A DNA stretch of 64,000 nt from Sphingobacterium spiritivorum ATCC 33861 (GCF_000143765.1 NZ_GL379771.1:558001-622000); one strand, 5' to 3'. Shown: positions 52,951 through 63,364, counted from the stretch's first letter. Translations and numbers: made by a program. The notes: a model not told the origin generated them from the letters alone.

Positions 52951-54561
52951 TTAGTTCAGATTTGGGTTTAACTCTAATTTTACAATATTCCCTGTTGCTT
53001 TTCCATCTACAGAAAATATAAATCCTCCTAATATTACTGCCGGTAATCCAAGAGCAGAAGTCGTCTCTACAGCATCGTAAATGACACCATTGAAACTACC
53101 GATATGATTATAGCGCTGATCGGCAGACCCGTCCATATTTAGGATCAAAAGATTGGATCTGTTAATACCATCATACTTCTTGAATGATCCGTTTACCAGC
53201 ACCTTTCCGTAACTCAGGATCTTGGCGTATACTACACCACCACCTTCAACCTCACGCATACGGAACGACTGATCTACGCTACCATTTGTATTGAGGAAAA
53301 CAACATTATTAGCCACTGTACCATTGAAGTTTTTAAATACACCGGACAGTACAATTTTATCTTTGGCCGAATCATATGTTATCTCTACAATACTATTATC
53401 TGCCCCTGACCCTACATTGAAGGATTCGTCAACAGTGCCGTCCAGATTAAGACGGACAATATTTTTAGCAGGCTTATCATTGTATGATGTAAATTGTCCT
53501 ACGAGAACAATCTTTCCGTCATTCTGTTGAATTGCACTGGTTACAATTCCGTTTGCTCCTTTATTATTGTATACGAATGTTGAATCCAGCTTTCCGTTTG
53601 CATCACATCTGAACACGTTCCGTACAGGTGTATAGACGTAGCGATAATTTTTGCGGGATGAATAGGTATAATCTACTTTAGAATAACGGTCAAAATTTCC
53701 TACTGCGATGATCTTATTATCTGCAGTAACGAATGTTTTGAGTATTGTTCCGGACTCTATTCCTCCATTAAAGGTAGATACAGTATCAACATCGTTCTTT
53801 TTGTCTTCAGTCGAATTGATAACTTCTACGATCATGGTATCCAGCTGTCCTTTTGAATTAAGCTTTGCAATTTTCATCGCTTCTCTCTGATTCATACTTA
53901 CAAAATTGCCCCCGATAATAAAGGAACCATCTCTCATTTTCAGTATTGAGTTGACATTCCCAAATGGATTTACCCCTTTTCCGAACGTCATATTTGTACT
54001 GGCTTTACCATTACTGTTCAAAAATTGTAACCCATTGATCGGATTAGCTTTTGTCGCTGATTTTTCGAAATCAGTAAATCCTCCCGCAATAATATATCCT
54101 CCACCATCAGAAAGAATATCGAGTACAGTATTATTGAATCCGTTGATAATGTCAAATGTTGCATCTATAGAGACGCTTCCTTCTATCTTAAGTGTAGGGC
54201 CAAAGAACACCTGCTCTCCTATTTTGATCGTTGCTCCTCCTGAACTGATTTTTTCAGGAATTCTGATCGTGACCGTTGAGTCTGTCAGCTCTTCTATACC
54301 AACAGCTGTACTGTTTATAAAAAAGTCAAATTTTCCTTCGTATTGTTTCAATCCTTTGACTTCAAATGTCACTAAATCTCCCGGAAATGCCGATTCGGGA
54401 TCGGCATATTTACTTTTGAAAGATACGCCTAGCGGTTCTTTCCCTCCGGCATACGGATTCTCCCCGACTAAATTGTCTTTGCTACATCCGACAGTTAGAA
54501 TAGAACTAATTGTCATGAATAAAAGGAGTTTTCCTAAAATCTGTATATATCTGTATTTCAT
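52951..54561 (-). CDS. DUF5008-type lipoprotein with delta-60 repeat propeller
   Basis: The 536-residue lipoprotein has Cys26 (ILTVGC). An IPT/TIG-like domain comes first (about 32-125, VSFKSKYADPESAFPGD, typical of DUF5008). The rest is a beta-propeller of delta-60 repeats, for example VRLNLDGTVDESFNVGSG and VFLNTNGSVDQSFRMREV. The start is the ATG at 54561; an in-frame TTG three codons earlier is less likely. Propellers of this kind bind rather than cut. It lies 11 bases after the fasciclin gene, in the second SusCD module of the locus. Confidence 0.85.
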   Translation of the reverse strand: MKYRYIQILGKLLLFMTISSILTVGCSKDNLVGENPYAGGKEPLGVSFKSKYADPESAFPGDLVTFEVKGLKQYEGKFDFFINSTAVGIEELTDSTVTIRIPEKISSGGATIKIGEQVFFGPTLKIEGSVSIDATFDIINGFNNTVLDILSDGGGYIIAGGFTDFEKSATKANPINGLQFLNSNGKASTNMTFGKGVNPFGNVNSILKMRDGSFIIGGNFVSMNQREAMKIAKLNSKGQLDTMIVEVINSTEDKKNDVDTVSTFNGGIESGTILKTFVTADNKIIAVGNFDRYSKVDYTYSSRKNYRYVYTPVRNVFRCDANGKLDSTFVYNNKGANGIVTSAIQQNDGKIVLVGQFTSYNDKPAKNIVRLNLDGTVDESFNVGSGADNSIVEITYDSAKDKIVLSGVFKNFNGTVANNVVFLNTNGSVDQSFRMREVEGGGVVYAKILSYGKVLVNGSFKKYDGINRSNLLILNMDGSADQRYNHIGSFNGVIYDAVETTSALGLPAVILGGFIFSVDGKATGNIVKLELNPNLN

Positions 54562-54572
54562 CTTGGTCAATA

Positions 54573-55316
54573 TTAGTTTAGAGGTTTGATTCCTTTATCT
54601 ACTGCTGCTCGTACAAAATCCAGACGCTGGAATCCAAAAATATGCCGGCTGAACTGCAGAACATGGAGCACTCCGTTAGTCGGCTGAATATCTGAAGTAG
54701 CAACTGGTCCTGTTGTCATACTGAAAAGATTATTAGATGACGAATAATTCTCCACATAATTAAGGTAAAGCTGTCTGTAACCGCTATATTTAATGATCTG
54801 TATATCGCCGTTAGAATTTACAGTCTTGGTATCATTATACAATACCCCGATATTCATCACCCTTCCGGAGTAGCTTGTATATCCTTGTCCACCAAAAGTT
54901 TCCAGGTTAATTGTATCCAATTGCGGAAAGTCCTTTAATACGTATTTATCTTTAATGATATACATCCCTAGAAAATCTTTCCAGACAGAAGGATCTACCT
55001 GTTTGTAGGATGTTACCGTATCCTGACCGCGGCTTACAAGATATTCATTGAGTTCTTTCATCGCTTTCACAATGCTCATATCAGGCGGAGCAAAGAAGGT
55101 AACACTCTCTTTGTCAAGAATGTCTTTCATCCCCGCATATTCCACTACTTTGGTCAAGGTATCAAAAAGGTCTTTACGGCCTTGCAGATATTGCCATATG
55201 GTACCATTGTATTTAGGATCATGCTTCCCCGTCTCTTCGTAATATTCTTTTTTACATGCGCTAAGACCAATGATTATAAAAATAATGGCCGGAAAAAATA
55301 TATTCTTTAGTTTCAT
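54573..55316 (-). CDS. Fasciclin-domain lipoprotein (module 2)
   Basis: The 247-residue lipoprotein has Cys21 (IIGLSAC). One fasciclin (FAS1) domain fills most of it: TIWQYLQGRKDLFDTLTK, SVTFFAPPDMSIVKAMKEL (H1-like box), and the closing PTNGVLHVLQFSRHIFGF (H2-like box). FAS1 domains mediate adhesion to proteins and glycans. The ATG at 55316 opens the signal. It lies 13 bases after the SusD gene. A homologous protein follows the other SusD gene of the locus, so the pairing is systematic. Confidence 0.9.
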   Translation of the reverse strand: MKLKNIFFPAIIFIIIGLSACKKEYYEETGKHDPKYNGTIWQYLQGRKDLFDTLTKVVEYAGMKDILDKESVTFFAPPDMSIVKAMKELNEYLVSRGQDTVTSYKQVDPSVWKDFLGMYIIKDKYVLKDFPQLDTINLETFGGQGYTSYSGRVMNIGVLYNDTKTVNSNGDIQIIKYSGYRQLYLNYVENYSSSNNLFSMTTGPVATSDIQPTNGVLHVLQFSRHIFGFQRLDFVRAAVDKGIKPLN

Positions 55317-55329
55317 AATTTCTATCTGA

Positions 55330-56865
55330 TTAGTTCCAATAAGCATTGTATGTCATAAAAGGATTATTTGCAAAAGCAGATTGATCGATAGGCCAGGTCC
55401 ATCCTCCTCTATTAAATGCGTCTACAGACATCGGCGCTTCTGTATATTCGGCGTTGATTACTTTCTTTGTACGTACCAGATCATAGTACCAATGTCCTTC
55501 TCCCATCAACTCTCTGGCGCGTTCGTACCAGATCAGGTCTTTCAAATCTTTTCCATTCTCAGAAGCTGCTTCTTTTGCGCCAGCTCTTCTGCGCACCTCA
55601 TTAATAACCAGTTTGGCTTCTCCGTCTCTTTCCAGCTCTGCCAATGCTTCTGCGCGCAGCATGATAGCATCATTATAGCGAAAGACGACCTGATTATCAT
55701 CCGGGTTGTTATCTTCCCCTTCTTCCATAAAGACATTGACAAATTTCAACATCTGAAACTGGCCTTCTGTATTGTACATAAATTCGTCAAACCAGTATGA
55801 TTTTCTCAGATCACGCTCTCCGGGAGGATAAAGCTTTTCCAAGAACTTACTGGAGTAATAGATATATGACCGGGTAACAACTTTATTTGGTGCACGCAAT
55901 ACATAGTCAGAAAAAGTAGATGACAAATGGAAAGACTCTCCGTAGTTAAAGTTTTGTGCAATTTCGAATAACCCTTCTTTAGTACGTCCTTTAAAGATCT
56001 CCTTGGTTCTTTCCAGTGGTAATAATGTATAAGCACCTCCGTTTTCTTCCATTATTTCTTTTCCCAATGCTGCTGTAGCTTCATAAAACGGAGTTTTGTT
56101 AGATGAAAATCCGGCTACCCACATATTCATATGCATCATCAGCGCAATAGCACTTCCTCTCATCGCCCGTATTGCCACGATAGATTGATCTTCGTATGTC
56201 CAGGGCAGATCTTTATAATGGGCAGACATATCTGCAATCCCTTTTTGTAATACTTCTACAAAATTTACACGGGGACTTGGGGTACTGTGAAAAGCTTGTG
56301 TATAATACGGAACGTCTCCCCATACTCTGACCATAAAGAAGTAGGCCAGATTACGTAAAAATACCGCCTCAGCTTTATATTTTTTGATGTCCGCCTCAGA
56401 CAGAATTCCGCTTCCTACATTCTCTAACTGGTAGTACAGAATATTAGCTTTCTGTACCATGAGGAAGAAGTTATTCCATTTGCGGACCTGCTGAAAACCA
56501 AAATAATCATTGTTTTCTCCAAAGGCACGCTCCGGTTTATAATACTGTGCAAATAAGCTTTTGAGGTCATTGAACTTTAAATAGGTCAGGTGATTGAATG
56601 TCGCACCGGCACCGTTGGATCCGGGAGCCCTGTTGATAGGGGCACATCTGAAATCTCCGGTAGCCGGAAAAAAGATCTGACGCATTGTCGCTTCTCTGAA
56701 AGTGGAATAGATACCTCCTGTGAATTGTTCAAAATCGGCCTTAGTTTTCCAATAATTATTACCGGAGAGGTTATCGATTGGTGTTACATTTAGAAAGTCC
56801 TTTCCACATGATGTCACAAATAATGTGGTAATCAGTGTAAAACCTATGTATAATAATCGTTTCAT
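55330..56865 (-). CDS. SusD/RagB-like lipoprotein (module 2)
   Basis: The 511-residue surface lipoprotein has Cys20 (LFVTSC) and the SusD/RagB plan: FLNVTPIDNLSGNNYWKTKADFE, KAEAVFLRNLAYFFMVRVWGDVPYY, and the C-terminal region with RYNDAIMLRAEALAEL, YERARELMGEGHWYYDLVRT and the closing NPFMTYNAYWN. It forms the lid of the SusC barrel encoded 11 bases upstream and binds the substrate. The fasciclin gene follows. Confidence 0.95.
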   Translation of the reverse strand: MKRLLYIGFTLITTLFVTSCGKDFLNVTPIDNLSGNNYWKTKADFEQFTGGIYSTFREATMRQIFFPATGDFRCAPINRAPGSNGAGATFNHLTYLKFNDLKSLFAQYYKPERAFGENNDYFGFQQVRKWNNFFLMVQKANILYYQLENVGSGILSEADIKKYKAEAVFLRNLAYFFMVRVWGDVPYYTQAFHSTPSPRVNFVEVLQKGIADMSAHYKDLPWTYEDQSIVAIRAMRGSAIALMMHMNMWVAGFSSNKTPFYEATAALGKEIMEENGGAYTLLPLERTKEIFKGRTKEGLFEIAQNFNYGESFHLSSTFSDYVLRAPNKVVTRSYIYYSSKFLEKLYPPGERDLRKSYWFDEFMYNTEGQFQMLKFVNVFMEEGEDNNPDDNQVVFRYNDAIMLRAEALAELERDGEAKLVINEVRRRAGAKEAASENGKDLKDLIWYERARELMGEGHWYYDLVRTKKVINAEYTEAPMSVDAFNRGGWTWPIDQSAFANNPFMTYNAYWN

Positions 56866-56876
56866 AATTTTCTGAA

Positions 56877-59800
56877 TTAAAATTGGACACTTAAACCTAA
56901 TGTATAATTACGCGCTCTCGGATATCCTTTAGAGGAATCTCTTCCTAAATCAGATACCAACTCCGGATCTGGTCCTGAATACTTCGAGAATGTATAGATA
57001 TTATTTCCGGAGAAATAAACACGGGCACCTGAAATTCCCATACGTCTGGTCCACTCTCTGTCAAAGTTGTAGGAAAATGTTGCCGAATTGAACTTCAGAT
57101 ATGATCCGTCTTCCTGGAACAGGGTTTGGTTATATCTGTAAAAATCATTCAGTTCATTTCGGATAAAATCAAACGGATTCGGATAGTAGGCATCATCTCC
57201 CGGTTGTGTCCAGATATTATACTGACTAAGCGGCACTAATGCTCCCGGCATAATTGGTTTACCATTGCTGTCATAAGTAACCAGTCCTCGTGGATTAGAA
57301 TAGCTTCTGAAACGATCCGCCAGCGCATTGTTCAGGATATCACGTTTGATTGTGAAAACAAAGTTTGTTTGCAGAGAGAATTGTTTGTATTTAATAAATG
57401 CACCAAAACCTCCTGTTACTTTAGGCTGCGAGTTACCAACTACAACCAGATCTTTTTCATCCAGAATATAGTCACCATTCAGATCGGTCCATATCGGATC
57501 ACCGGCTCTGAACTCTCTGTCTGCACCAAAGATTCCTCCGGTACGGTATTTCATTCCGGTACGCGGATCTACAGGCACATCATCATCTGTTCTGTACACA
57601 CCTCTGTAGTGAAATAACACGTTGGATAATGTATTCGTTCCCAATTGGTAAAGAATATCCTGATAATAGTTGGATTCATCTTTGATCAACAGCTGCCTTA
57701 CGCCATCCGGCAATGCTGCTGTAATATCCTGATTGATGGCAAAGTTTCCGTTAAAGGACAGAGACCATGTTTTGTTATTAAGTGGTCTGTAGTTAAACTG
57801 GAATTCATGTCCTCTGTTAACAACGCTGGTCTCATTGGAATTAACCGCTTCAAACGCATTCTCTGTAGAGATTAGCTTTTTTCTTAACATCTTATCACTC
57901 TGACTGTAATAATACTCATATGTGAATGTCAGATTGTTATTGAAAAATGCCCAGTCTGTAGCCAAATTGAGTGTTGTTTTCGTCTGTGGCTGCAGGTTCA
58001 CATTCGGTATCGCTCCCAGATCAATAGATACGGTAGGTTGGTTATTGTATGTTCTGCCATCCTGAAAATACTTACCGTACACATCATAAATGGTACCTAC
58101 GGGGATGATATTCTTACCCCATGTACCTCTTATGGATCCCAGCGATAACCAATCCCAGTTTTCAGCAAATTTTTCATTACTGAAGTTCCAGCGAAGCCCC
58201 CCTGTAGGAAGGTATGTCCAAGGGTTCAGTCCTCCTGTAGTAGAGGTACCGTCGACTCTGTATGTAAAATCTATATAGTATTTTTCATTATAATTGTATG
58301 AAAAACTTCCGGCATAACCGACCGTTCTTTTTTCCTGTGTGATTTTATATAATGTTCCACCTTTCTGATTGCGGGTATCGTATCCTAATCCGACTGTTAT
58401 CTGATCATTTGGTGTACCCGTAATACTCATTTCATCTCCTCTCTTATTCACCACTTCAAATTCAGCAAATCCGTATACACTCAGATTATGTTTTTCAGCA
58501 AATGTCTTATTATAGGCCAATAGATTTCTATTGTACAATGTATTGGTCCTGTCATTATAAGAGTATACTTCAGATTTATCCGCATTCAAAGCGCCTTGTG
58601 TAAAACGATCTTGTGTCCCTCTGAGGTAATTGTAATTAAGCGTAGATGACGCCCGCACACCAGGTATAGGCTCATACTGAATTTCTACCTGAGAAGAGAG
58701 ATTACCGGTTTTACTGTCATTGAGGACATTGAGAGCAGCCAGTGCATCACTACTTCCCGTAAATAAAGACGGTGATGGCAACAGAGAAGAAGTATTAGCC
58801 GAGCTGCCGACACCCGACTGCTGCAGCGCATTCCCTGATCCGGTACTGTTTTTAGCTAAAGAGCTGTTCAGGTATGCCATTAATCTAAACTTAGAAGAAG
58901 GCATATATTGCATATTCATTTGAAGAGAATAGCGTGTAAATCCGGTATTCTTAATAATACCATTTTCATCATAATAGCCGGTATTCACTTTATAGTTGAA
59001 GGCCTGATCTCCTCCGGATATATTCACATTCTGGCTATTGTTGACAGTTGGTCTGTAAAAATAGGATTGCCAGTCTGTAGAGTTATTGTAGAAAGCGTTC
59101 AAACTGTCTGCCAGCATAGGCGAATCATTGATATGCTGCAACGCTGAATTATAGGTTGAATCGTAACCAAGTATCTGTTGCAAGCGAAGATAACGTTCAC
59201 CCTTTCCTCCGATTACGTTTCTCAGCCCCGGTACCGCATTAATAAACAGTTTACTCTCGTAAGATACAATCGGCACTTTAGAACGTCCGCGCTTGGTCGT
59301 CACCAGGATTACACCATATGCACCCTTTGATCCATAAAGTGCAGTTGCCTGTGCATCCTTTAATACGGTAATGTCTTCAATATCTTCAGTAGGAATCATG
59401 GCTATAGGACTGATACCAGGGCCTGCCGACTGAAATCCATACTCGTAATTTGCGTTGTCTTCGATCGGAATACCATCAATAACAAACAAAGGAGATGTGG
59501 GTGTCAGGAAAGCATTATCTCCAGATCCCTGCACATTGATATTGGAAATACCACGGATAGCCATGGATCCGCGAACTCCGGGAGTACCGTTATTCAACTG
59601 TACATTAAGTCCGGCAACCTTTCCCTGTAGTAAATCGGTAAAGTTTGCAGCGGGTTGATCCTGTATTTCTTTTCCGGATATGACTACTGCAGATCCTGTA
59701 AAGGATGTCTTCTTACGTGCCTGATATCCTACGGTGACCTCTACTTCGTTTATCACATTTTCCTTTATAGCCATGTTGATATTGTAGACGGTTCTTCCGG

Positions 59801-60059
59801 CTTCTATTTTCTGGCGAACCTGTGTTCCCTGAAATGTAAATAACAATGTGGAATTGGCAGGAACAGTCACCGCAAAAGATCCGTCTCTTCCGGAAGTACC
59901 GATTGCTCTTCTTGGTGTTTCTATCAAAATAGAGACATCACTTAGTGTTTCGCCATTTGCACTATTCTTCACAATCCCCCTCACTGTAACATTCTGCGCA
60001 AAAGCAACGGAACTACAGAACGTGCACACAAAACATAAAATAATATATATACTTTTCAT
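56877..60059 (-). CDS. SusC-like TonB-dependent transporter (module 2)
   Basis: The 1060-residue outer-membrane importer has a signal peptide (to about AFAQ at 22), a CarboxypepD_reg domain (about 24-105), a plug (about 110-250, with VTVGYQARKKTSFTG and TSPLFVIDGIPIED), and a barrel ending in TLGLSVQF. It works with the SusD protein encoded 11 bases downstream. It follows the DUF5007 gene by 24 bases with no terminator between, so both modules are on one transcript or at least one operon-like unit. Confidence 0.96.
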   Translation of the reverse strand: MKSIYIILCFVCTFCSSVAFAQNVTVRGIVKNSANGETLSDVSILIETPRRAIGTSGRDGSFAVTVPANSTLLFTFQGTQVRQKIEAGRTVYNINMAIKENVINEVEVTVGYQARKKTSFTGSAVVISGKEIQDQPAANFTDLLQGKVAGLNVQLNNGTPGVRGSMAIRGISNINVQGSGDNAFLTPTSPLFVIDGIPIEDNANYEYGFQSAGPGISPIAMIPTEDIEDITVLKDAQATALYGSKGAYGVILVTTKRGRSKVPIVSYESKLFINAVPGLRNVIGGKGERYLRLQQILGYDSTYNSALQHINDSPMLADSLNAFYNNSTDWQSYFYRPTVNNSQNVNISGGDQAFNYKVNTGYYDENGIIKNTGFTRYSLQMNMQYMPSSKFRLMAYLNSSLAKNSTGSGNALQQSGVGSSANTSSLLPSPSLFTGSSDALAALNVLNDSKTGNLSSQVEIQYEPIPGVRASSTLNYNYLRGTQDRFTQGALNADKSEVYSYNDRTNTLYNRNLLAYNKTFAEKHNLSVYGFAEFEVVNKRGDEMSITGTPNDQITVGLGYDTRNQKGGTLYKITQEKRTVGYAGSFSYNYNEKYYIDFTYRVDGTSTTGGLNPWTYLPTGGLRWNFSNEKFAENWDWLSLGSIRGTWGKNIIPVGTIYDVYGKYFQDGRTYNNQPTVSIDLGAIPNVNLQPQTKTTLNLATDWAFFNNNLTFTYEYYYSQSDKMLRKKLISTENAFEAVNSNETSVVNRGHEFQFNYRPLNNKTWSLSFNGNFAINQDITAALPDGVRQLLIKDESNYYQDILYQLGTNTLSNVLFHYRGVYRTDDDVPVDPRTGMKYRTGGIFGADREFRAGDPIWTDLNGDYILDEKDLVVVGNSQPKVTGGFGAFIKYKQFSLQTNFVFTIKRDILNNALADRFRSYSNPRGLVTYDSNGKPIMPGALVPLSQYNIWTQPGDDAYYPNPFDFIRNELNDFYRYNQTLFQEDGSYLKFNSATFSYNFDREWTRRMGISGARVYFSGNNIYTFSKYSGPDPELVSDLGRDSSKGYPRARNYTLGLSVQF

Positions 60060-60083
60060 AATTTCTGATTAATAAGTTGGGGG

Positions 60084-61127
60084 TTATTCATTAGTAAATC
60101 TTGGTGATTCGCCCGTAAAACGGAATTGAATTTCCCAATTGCCTTCTTCAAAAATTGCAAAATCTAACCCTAGTCTTGCCAGCACACTGCCCCCTCCGAA
60201 ACCAAGTCGTCTGTATGCAAAGGTCACGCTGGCTCTTGTACCATCTATATTCGTATAGTCAGTTCTCTGATTAATCAATGGAATAGGATAAGCAACCTTA
60301 TACGTTACTTTCTGATTGGTCTTGACCATATCAAATCCGTGAATCAGTTTTTCCCAGTTCGTAGCATTAAACTTATCCGGATTGATATAATTGTTTAAAG
60401 AATCTACAAAACTGAAGGTCAGGGAATTTCCGGCCTGTTCTTCATTTTTAAAGAAATAAACAACCATATCTCCAAAGCCTAGAAACTGCCCAGTGCGTTC
60501 GCCAACGGTATTCACCATTAAAGAAGGAAACACATACGGACGAAGAGACAATCCTGTAGCAGGATCGATGGTTGATGGTTCGTAAGGTCTTTCTTTGTAA
60601 GGCTTTAATTTCAGATTTCTTGCAAATTTGCGACCTCCTGTATTACTTATCTCTACATCGAAAACATAACCCGGATCAGGACTATTCTTTACGAAGCTGG
60701 ATCTCCCCGGATTCCACATCGTGATCTCTCCGGATTTTTCCTGGATCTCTAACAGAGGTCTGTACTGCACTTCACGCTTACTCTCGATCTCAGCCAATGT
60801 AGTTTCAGCTCCTGTATACGCTTTTTTCCATACTTTGACCGGAAATTTACTGGTTAGTTCCGGTGCAGGATCTCCGTCTGCCGTACGGATACTGTAAATT
60901 TTAAAGTCTAAAGGAAGGGTAGAATTTTTACCCACATTCACATTATTATTGAACAGGGTCGTTCTGCCTAATACCGGCTCATAGGTAGTGGTAGTGTATG
61001 TCACATCATTATCCAATGCATCCAGATGATCCGGCAGATTTTTATTACACGAAGAGAGTAGTATAACAGATAACAGAGCTAAAGTGCCTTTTATCGTATT
61101 GCTTATATAATTTCTGTTCATATACAT
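60084..61127 (-). CDS. DUF5007-type lipoprotein (module 1)
   Basis: The 347-residue lipoprotein has Cys27 (LLSSC). The mature start NLPDHLDALDNDVTYTTTTY and then EPVLGRTTLFNNN fit DUF5007, which occurs beside SusD and fasciclin proteins. The body is predicted all-beta with no catalytic motif. Its ATG overlaps the fasciclin stop by one base (TAATG), so translation is coupled; a second ATG two codons later is also possible. It occupies the same place in module 1 as the DUF5008 protein does in module 2. Confidence 0.82.
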   Translation of the reverse strand: MYMNRNYISNTIKGTLALLSVILLSSCNKNLPDHLDALDNDVTYTTTTYEPVLGRTTLFNNNVNVGKNSTLPLDFKIYSIRTADGDPAPELTSKFPVKVWKKAYTGAETTLAEIESKREVQYRPLLEIQEKSGEITMWNPGRSSFVKNSPDPGYVFDVEISNTGGRKFARNLKLKPYKERPYEPSTIDPATGLSLRPYVFPSLMVNTVGERTGQFLGFGDMVVYFFKNEEQAGNSLTFSFVDSLNNYINPDKFNATNWEKLIHGFDMVKTNQKVTYKVAYPIPLINQRTDYTNIDGTRASVTFAYRRLGFGGGSVLARLGLDFAIFEEGNWEIQFRFTGESPRFTNE

Positions 61128-61795
61128 TATTGAGAAAACTTAGAAGTGAACTTATTGAATCCAAAATCGTGACTTGCCGACAGGAAATGAATGACTCCGT
61201 TAGTTGTCTTCAGATTGACAGCAGTGGTCGTCGTAGTTTGCCAATATCTTTTGAAAATGGAGTTGTTGACATCGCTAAACTCGATTTCCTGTTGTCCTCC
61301 GGAAACAAAGCCGGAAGCATTTGTGACATTATAGTACATATGCATATCGTATCCATAGATACTTTTGGCTTTCAGGCCATCTATATAGGGGTACAGTGTT
61401 TCTGTAGTTACTTCACCTTCAAAGATATATCTTCCCATCAGGGAGTCAAGTTCCAACTGATCTACGTCTTCCAGATATAGAGGCGCTTTATTTGTCAATT
61501 TGCGGGTCGCATTGAGAGCCTTCACGGCAATCTCAAAGCTCCGGTTGGTCATCGCATAAAATGTGAATTTTTCTGTACCCATCAGTTTGGAGCGAAGTCC
61601 GGGCGCACGATCCAGCACCAGAAGCAAGGAATCATAAGTTCCCCTTTGGCTTTCCAGATACTTCAGTATAGTACCATCATAAACCTTGGTATTGTTTTGA
61701 TAATCCTTATAGTATTCGTCACCTTTCTCACAGGAAACGGTTGCAGTCAATATAAACAGCGCGAATACAAACCAGATATGTTGAATTCTAATCAT
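61127..61795 (-). CDS. Fasciclin-domain lipoprotein (module 1)
   Basis: The 222-residue lipoprotein has Cys22 (TATVSC). It has one fasciclin-like domain with TILKYLESQRGTYDSLLLVLD, FTFYAMTNRSFEIAV and the closing TTNGVIHFLSASHDFGF, matching the module 2 homologue in pattern but not closely in sequence. It overlaps the DUF5007 gene by one base and follows SusD by 21 bases. Confidence 0.88.
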   Translation of the reverse strand: MIRIQHIWFVFALFILTATVSCEKGDEYYKDYQNNTKVYDGTILKYLESQRGTYDSLLLVLDRAPGLRSKLMGTEKFTFYAMTNRSFEIAVKALNATRKLTNKAPLYLEDVDQLELDSLMGRYIFEGEVTTETLYPYIDGLKAKSIYGYDMHMYYNVTNASGFVSGGQQEIEFSDVNNSIFKRYWQTTTTTAVNLKTTNGVIHFLSASHDFGFNKFTSKFSQ

Positions 61796-61816
61796 AATAT
61801 GAGGTGGTTATAATCT

Positions 61817-63346
61817 TTATTTCCAATATGGATTTTGTACAAGTTGTGAATTGTTCCGTAGCACATCTGTAGCGATAGGCCAGTAAATTCCTCCATCATT
61901 TATAAGTTTTACGACGTTGGAATCCTTTTTCCTTAGCTTATTGAAACGAATGATGTCATACCATCTCCAGCCTTCACCCATCAGCTCTCTGCGTCTTTCT
62001 TCGAAGATTACATCAACAATATTCTCTGTTCTTCCCTCATGAAAAGCCGGTAATCCGCGGCTTGTTCTGATCACATTCAATAGTGTGCGGGCTTCACTGA
62101 TCTCCCCTAAGGCTGCTTTGGCTTCAGCTCTTAACAGCGTGATTTCTTCCAGTCGGGTGAAGACCAGATTAGATCCGAAAATATTGAAATCACTGTCTCC
62201 GTCTCCGTCTCTGATCACTTTGATCTTACTGAAAATCGGAATCTCGCCACTGAAGTTTGTAAAGTAATTGGTCCTTGTCAGCCCTGAGATCGTGTCAATA
62301 CCGAAACGGGTATCATTAGGGTCATTAAAAATGGTAATCACACTGTCTTTAGGGACAAAAATATCCGGCATAGTCTTGTTTGTCAACGGCTTGGCCAGCG
62401 TCAACTGTTCGATATGCCCGGTAGCTGTTGCCTCATTAAAGGCATAAGAGGACTGAAAATTAAGCAACTGCGAATATTTTTCTGAAGAAGAGAAAATTCC
62501 TGTCCGACCCGTCAGTTGAGAAATATTGGAATAGAACAAGCCTACTTTACCGTAATTATCCAAAACAAATTTTGAAAACACATCTGCATCAATGTATTTC
62601 CCCTGCCATGCCGCAATATGTGCCAAGAGCGCATACGCTGTCAGCTTGTTGAACAATACACCTCTCCATTCTACGGATGTGACCCCGTAGTAGGTCTGTA
62701 GATTCACCCCGTACAGGTAAGGCAGATCTTCTGCCGCTTTTAACAATTCCTGACTTGCAAAAGCCAGTACGGAAGCCTGATCTGTCCTTCCGAATTCTGT
62801 AAATTTACCGTCATCATAGGATTTGGTCAGCAAAGGCACATCTCCCCAGATACGAACCATGTAGAAATAGGCAAATGCACGAATAGCACGTGCCTGTGCG
62901 ATATCATATTTAAGATTCAACTCTGTGTAGCGTTCATCTTTTTCATATACCTCCGGAGCACGCTCTATGAAGATGGAAGCTGCATTTACCACAGCATAAA
63001 ATCTTCTCCAGTTTGACAATGCGGAGATCATTGGATACGATGCTTTTAAATCATTTTTGTAAACGGCCTCCAAATCAGAGCGTTTGTAAGACACAAAATC
63101 TTTACCTCTCATCTCACCATAAACCCAATGTGCATTATTATCCTGTAATGCGGCTCTGGTAAGGCCATACAACCCCATCAACGAAGAGCGGGTATCTGAA
63201 ATATCCGTCCATTGTTTTGTTTCAGAAGCAACATTTGCAGAATCGATGTCCAGTTTATTTTCACAGGAAATGGTTATCATTCCTGTCAACCCTGTCATCA
63301 ACATCAAAAAACAGGAAACATTCTTTTTATTAAAATATCTTTTCAT
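61817..63346 (-). CDS. SusD/RagB-like lipoprotein (module 1)
   Basis: The 509-residue surface lipoprotein has Cys28 (MITISC). SusD/RagB features are clear: YDIAQARAIRAFAYFYMVRIWGDVPLL, RLEEITLLRAEAKAALGE, FEERRRELMGEGWRWYDIIRF and the closing NSQLVQNPYWK. It is the partner of the SusC protein running off the right edge, whose stop lies 18 bases upstream. The two SusD proteins of the locus share layout but differ strongly in sequence, so they probably bind different ligands or different parts of one ligand. Confidence 0.95.
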   Translation of the reverse strand: MKRYFNKKNVSCFLMLMTGLTGMITISCENKLDIDSANVASETKQWTDISDTRSSLMGLYGLTRAALQDNNAHWVYGEMRGKDFVSYKRSDLEAVYKNDLKASYPMISALSNWRRFYAVVNAASIFIERAPEVYEKDERYTELNLKYDIAQARAIRAFAYFYMVRIWGDVPLLTKSYDDGKFTEFGRTDQASVLAFASQELLKAAEDLPYLYGVNLQTYYGVTSVEWRGVLFNKLTAYALLAHIAAWQGKYIDADVFSKFVLDNYGKVGLFYSNISQLTGRTGIFSSSEKYSQLLNFQSSYAFNEATATGHIEQLTLAKPLTNKTMPDIFVPKDSVITIFNDPNDTRFGIDTISGLTRTNYFTNFSGEIPIFSKIKVIRDGDGDSDFNIFGSNLVFTRLEEITLLRAEAKAALGEISEARTLLNVIRTSRGLPAFHEGRTENIVDVIFEERRRELMGEGWRWYDIIRFNKLRKKDSNVVKLINDGGIYWPIATDVLRNNSQLVQNPYWK

Positions 63347-63364
63347 AAAATCGTAATCAATTGG

